Notes under the pieces: model-generated
The model's database searches: none
Told to the model about the DNA's origin: nothing
What the model saw: only the letters and a program-made list of their open reading frames with translations
Part shown: positions 60,354 through 64,000 of the stretch, piece after piece
How positions within the stretch are numbered: the first letter of the stretch is position 1
Layout of the letters: every line of letters begins with the position of its first letter
Position numbers and translations under genes: made by a program
Assembly: GCA_001600695.1 (NCBI GenBank)
Contig: BCKQ01000002.1
Coordinates: forward strand, 1,054,001 to 1,118,000
DNA from: Ascoidea asiatica
Lineage: Eukaryota > Ascomycota > Saccharomycetes > Ascoideales > Ascoideaceae
Length of the DNA: 64,000 bases
Direction of reading: 5' to 3'

Positions 60354-62532
60354 TTATCGAAATCCAGATGATCTCTTTCTAAAAAGAAAATTTGATAAAC
60401 TCTTCTTTCTAGAAAGTGAATTTTTACTCTTAAGTTTCTTCTTATCTTTACCACTATCCTTATTATTAATTGAATCTGTATTTATAACTGTAAAATTGGT
60501 ATTATGAACTGTAATATTTGTAGTTTTATTAACTTTCTTTTTATCTTGCTTATCTTCTTTGTTGTCGTTAATATAATCTTCTTTAATATCATTATAATCA
60601 TCTTTACTTGAAAAATTTATTTCATCAAAATCATTTTTTTTATTAAAATTACTTATTATCTTATCTGAATTAGCTATTATTTCATTAATTTGTTCATTTC
60701 TATCTTTTTCTTCTTCCCAATGAGTTTTAGTTTTATGAAGTAAATTACCTGTTGTATTTTGAATAATATTACCACTTATTGTTCTTCTATTCTTAACTTT
60801 TTTTTCATTAATATTACTAATATTATTAATATTATTTTTAATACTACTTTTATTATTCTTGGAATAACTATCAAAACTTTTAACATAATGAATATTTTCT
60901 AAATTTCCATTTGAAATAATATTATTAGTTTTATCTGTATTGATTCCATTAATTTCAAAAAAAAATTGATCTGAACGTTGAGAATTAGGTATAAATTTTG
61001 AATTTAAAATTGATTCATTTCCAATTTCAAATGAAATTTTACTATCAAAATTATCTTGATCATCAAAACTAAATCTTTCATTATCAAAAAAATTAATATT
61101 TTTATCAAAATTAGAATTAAATTCTGAATTTTTTATTGATGTATTTGGAAATTTCTTATTTTTTTCATCAATTTTATCATCAATTTTATCATCGATTGTA
61201 TTTTCTTTATTTTTGTTTAATTTATCAGAACTTAAAATTATTGAAAAATCATTTAAATCAAAACTATTATCTGATAATTGACTATTTAATGGTGGTTTTG
61301 TTAAATGAATTTTATCTATTTCTATCTCATTTTCCTTTTCTTCATCACTAAATATTGAAGAAGCATATGGAACAGAAATCTTTGTAACATTATTAAGACC
61401 ATCAAATGGACTTGGTAATGTACTGGTTGTAAGATTATCATCAAATCTACTATGACCACTAAAATAACTTTTATTGTTATTTTTATCTTTTCTTACATCA
61501 TAGTTTTTTATATCACAATCATCATTACGTTCATGATCATCGATATCATTATCATTATCATCATCATCATCACCAAAAGATCTGTAATTGAAATTGGTAG
61601 TATTGATTTTCAATTTTTGCATATATTTCATACTTTCAATTGCGTGAAGATTATTATTATTATTACTAAGTTCTTCAATATAACTATCATCCATGATTGT
61701 AGTTGTAGGATATGTAGTTTTTTTTTGTTTACTGAAAATTGGAGATAAATTATTATCATCTACTTTTTCTTTTATGGTATCAGGAATTGAATCTAAAGTA
61801 CTAACACTATTGTTGTCTGGAATTGAAGATTTACGAGAAGTAAAAGAATATCCAAGAGAACTACTATTTGAAAATTTTCTATTACGATTTTGAATATTTT
61901 GTTTATGTTTATTGTAAATTTTAGTTTTAATATTATTGGAATTATTATTTTTATTAAGATCATTGTTATTATTATTATTATTATTATTCTTGTTGTTGTT
62001 TTTGTTGCTATGATTACTATTCATACTGGCCTTATAACCAAGTTTTAAAATAGTTTTACCTCTTTTGAGATTAGTTGAAAAAAATCCATTATAATTATTT
62101 GAATTTTTATTTGAATTAAACATTGAATTAGAATTTGAATTAATATTTGATTGAATATTGTCATTTGAGGGTGAATTGAAGTTTGAATTGGAATTTAAAT
62201 TGGATTTTGAATTTGAATTTGAATTGTAATCAAATTCTATATTTTGGTTTGATTTGGGACTAAAACTAGTATCATTTAATATTGAATTTTCATTTAAAAA
62301 ATGATTGAAATTTTCAATATTGATATTATCATCAAGAGTTTGAATACTGAAACGATTGAAAGTTCTATGAAAACAAACAGAAAAAGAAAATTAGAAGTAA
62401 TTATAATGTGTTAGTTGATTGTTTATATAAATCAAGAAAACGAATTGATTATTATTTTTTTACTTACCGATCAATTAAATTTTTGAAACTTGCATCATCT
62501 ATTTCTAGATCACTTTTTATTTCTTGTGTCAT
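60354..62532 (-). CDS. Unknown Asn/Ser/Asp-rich protein, one intron
   Basis: I do not recognise this gene. Exon 1 (62532-62468) codes MTQEIKSDLEIDDASFKNLI and DR, and exon 2 (62364-60354) follows for a total of 691 residues. The exon join creates RTFNRFSIQTLDD, so the N-terminus looks conserved and folded or helical. A second possible conserved block is STNLKRGKTILKLGYKASM. The rest is acidic and Asn/Ser/Asp-rich with many short KS and SFDD motifs. The last 30 residues are basic (KSKNSLSRKKSLSNFLFRKR), with RxxS-type phosphorylation sites. There is no membrane segment. Composition suggests a disordered cortical, cytoskeletal or signalling protein, but that is a guess. Without the intron, the start would wrongly be placed at 62123. 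Confidence 0.75.
62365..62467 (-). other. Intron in the unknown Ser/Asn-rich gene
   Basis: A 103-nt intron with donor GTAAGT, branch-like CAACTAAC and acceptor TTTCATAG. Joining completes an Arg codon (CG|A) and keeps frame. Confidence 0.85.
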
Positions 62533-64000
62533 TTGGAATATGGAATTGCTTTTTGTTTTGAAATGTGTAATGAATGAATTTTTTTGAGAAAAAAGTTATG
62601 TTTATTTATAATTCTGTTTTTTTTTCTCAAAATTTAAAAAGTAAAGGAATGAATAAAGCAAAAAAACAATGATTGATAAAAGAAAAGATAAAAAGATAAG
62701 AAAAGAACAATAATTAAAATCAGGTTTAAAAACAAGATAATCAATTATATTAATTGAGAATCAATTGATGAAAGTATGTGATTTATATTTGTTTATCAAA
62801 GGTATGTGATTCAATAAAGGTAGTTTAATAAATAAAAATGTAACGGAAAAGCTACACCAATGCTTCTTTTAAGCTACAATACGTATATCAAATTATTATT
62901 AAAAGCCTCTTCCCATACATAGACTCTTACCCAAAAATGAAATTATGAGAATTCAGGCAACATTTCAAGAAAACATTTAACTTTAGAAGGAGGATTTAAA
63001 ACAAATAAAGTTGATTGTTATGGTTGCCCTGGTATGTTACAGTTTAGAATCACACTCAACTTCACTTTTGAATACTTTTTAAAAAAATTAGTATTAAATC
63101 GAATATTAATGCTGTATAATTTCAATTCGGAATCAAAATCAACTTTTCTTTAGAATATTCATATTCCTGAAAGTTGATAAATAACGAATAACATAAAAGT
63201 CATTTGAATTCATCATTGAATAAACAATGATTATATCAATTTAAGAACAATAGCCCATCCCAAACTGTTCATTAAGTTCTCATAATTTTCATTATTAAAT
63301 AAATCTCTATTTTAGATCTGAAGCACTCCATTTCCACATTCCCAAACTATGCAGCTGAGATTCAACTTCCTTCTCCAGGGTTCAATCTCAAATCCAGGAT
63401 CTTGGTCTCAACCGGAGGACATAAATCCGGAGAAATTCACAAGCCAATCAAATGAGCACGGAATTTGTTAAAGGTTATATCAAATAATTGCGGCTATGAC
63501 GGCAGTGTGATAGTTATTTGAAAGTGTCTTTAATTCGGATGTTCGTTAACGATTCCACGGTCGTTAATTATCTCCGAGTGTTCTTGATAACTTCTTTTAT
63601 ACGTTCGTCAACAAATTGCTAGAAACACCCCAACTTTAATTTTTTTCCGACGCGTTTTCCTGCCAAAATTGTAGCATTTGCAGATAAATGCATTGATCCC
63701 GTTAGAATGGTTATTATGAAACTATGTTTATCGATAACCTGCATATTTATATTTTCAAACCTCGTTACAGTATGTTTAGAATTTTTAAAATTTGATAAAT
63801 TTAATAGGTTTATCAGGTTTTGATCATTAACTTCAATTATGCAATATTCAATTCTTTATGTTATTAAAAATAACCGAGACATCATAAACAAAGAGAATTT
63901 AGTAAGAATATAACTTTTACTTTTGTTATTTTCTTTAAATTCAATTATTAAAATTCATATATTTTTCCTCTTTAAAACTTAAGAATCTACGAATAATTAT
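62533..64000. other. Right-edge intergenic region; GC-richer patch 63330-63670
   Basis: This is upstream of the unknown gene and contains no ORF I can support. Bases 63330-63670 are GC-richer, with CCGGAG repeated at 63412 and 63427 (15-bp spacing) and ACGCGT (MCB-type) at 63650-63655. It may be the promoter of the unknown gene, or belong to a gene beyond the window edge. Confidence 0.5.

Noticed and set aside
1-64000. Transposons, LTRs, CRISPR arrays, rRNA or mitochondrial insertions
   Set aside because: No reverse transcriptase, integrase or transposase motifs, no long terminal direct repeats, and no rRNA-like blocks were seen; the repeats present are simple tandem arrays.

Overview
This window is ordinary nuclear chromosome from a budding yeast (Saccharomycotina). 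Nearly every recognisable protein has a clear Saccharomyces-type ortholog (Coq11, Dbp9, Hda3, Sst2, Gcd11, Leu3, mL41, Pro1, Oma1, Sam50, Hst3, Snf1, Pho92, Rrt5, eL29, Gly1, Ymr1, Moh1, Snl1). Introns are short, with GTAAGT/GTATGT donors and mostly TACTAAC-like branch points. The DNA is extremely AT-rich, codons end almost always in A or T, and proteins carry long Asn, Asn/Ser or Gln tracts. A CIA30-family gene hints at a respiratory complex I lineage, so S. cerevisiae itself is excluded. I cannot name the genus. One CTG codon in PRO1 sits where Leu is expected, which is weak evidence for the standard code.

Layout, left to right: a left-truncated GH125 mannosidase-like gene; a Rai1/Dxo1-type decapping enzyme divergent from COQ11; DBP9 divergent from HDA3; a 2.4 kb gap; SST2 convergent with GCD11; LEU3; mL41 (MRPL27) convergent with a DPB3-type histone-fold gene; PRO1; OMA1; an unknown C-terminally anchored membrane protein; SAM50 with two introns; HST3 with one intron; SNF1; PHO92; RRT5 with two introns; RPL29 with one intron; a large VID28/GID5-like gene divergent from a YPQ-type PQ-loop transporter; GLY1 convergent with YMR1; MOH1 divergent from the CIA30 gene; SNL1; and an unknown Ser/Asn-rich gene with one intron. 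The last 1.5 kb holds no gene I can support.

There is no operon logic. Five genes serve mitochondria (COQ11, mL41, OMA1, SAM50, CIA30). Three serve nutrient or amino-acid control (SNF1, LEU3, GID5-like) and two amino-acid metabolism (PRO1, GLY1). Promoter sequence supports several assignments: consensus Gcn4 sites before PRO1 and GLY1, an MCB box before the DPB3-like gene, and a Tbf1-plus-Cbf1-type arrangement before RPL29.

I found no transposon, CRISPR, rRNA or credible tRNA gene. Base composition is unusual in that GC-rich patches lie almost only in promoter-containing intergenic regions and not between convergent genes. I found no clearly new system. The most checkable oddities are loss of the zinc-ribbon cysteines in eIF2-gamma, a changed aromatic cage in the YTH domain, a spliced 35-codon ORF just upstream of SAM50, a non-canonical GTGCGA donor in RRT5, and unexplained GC-rich islands.
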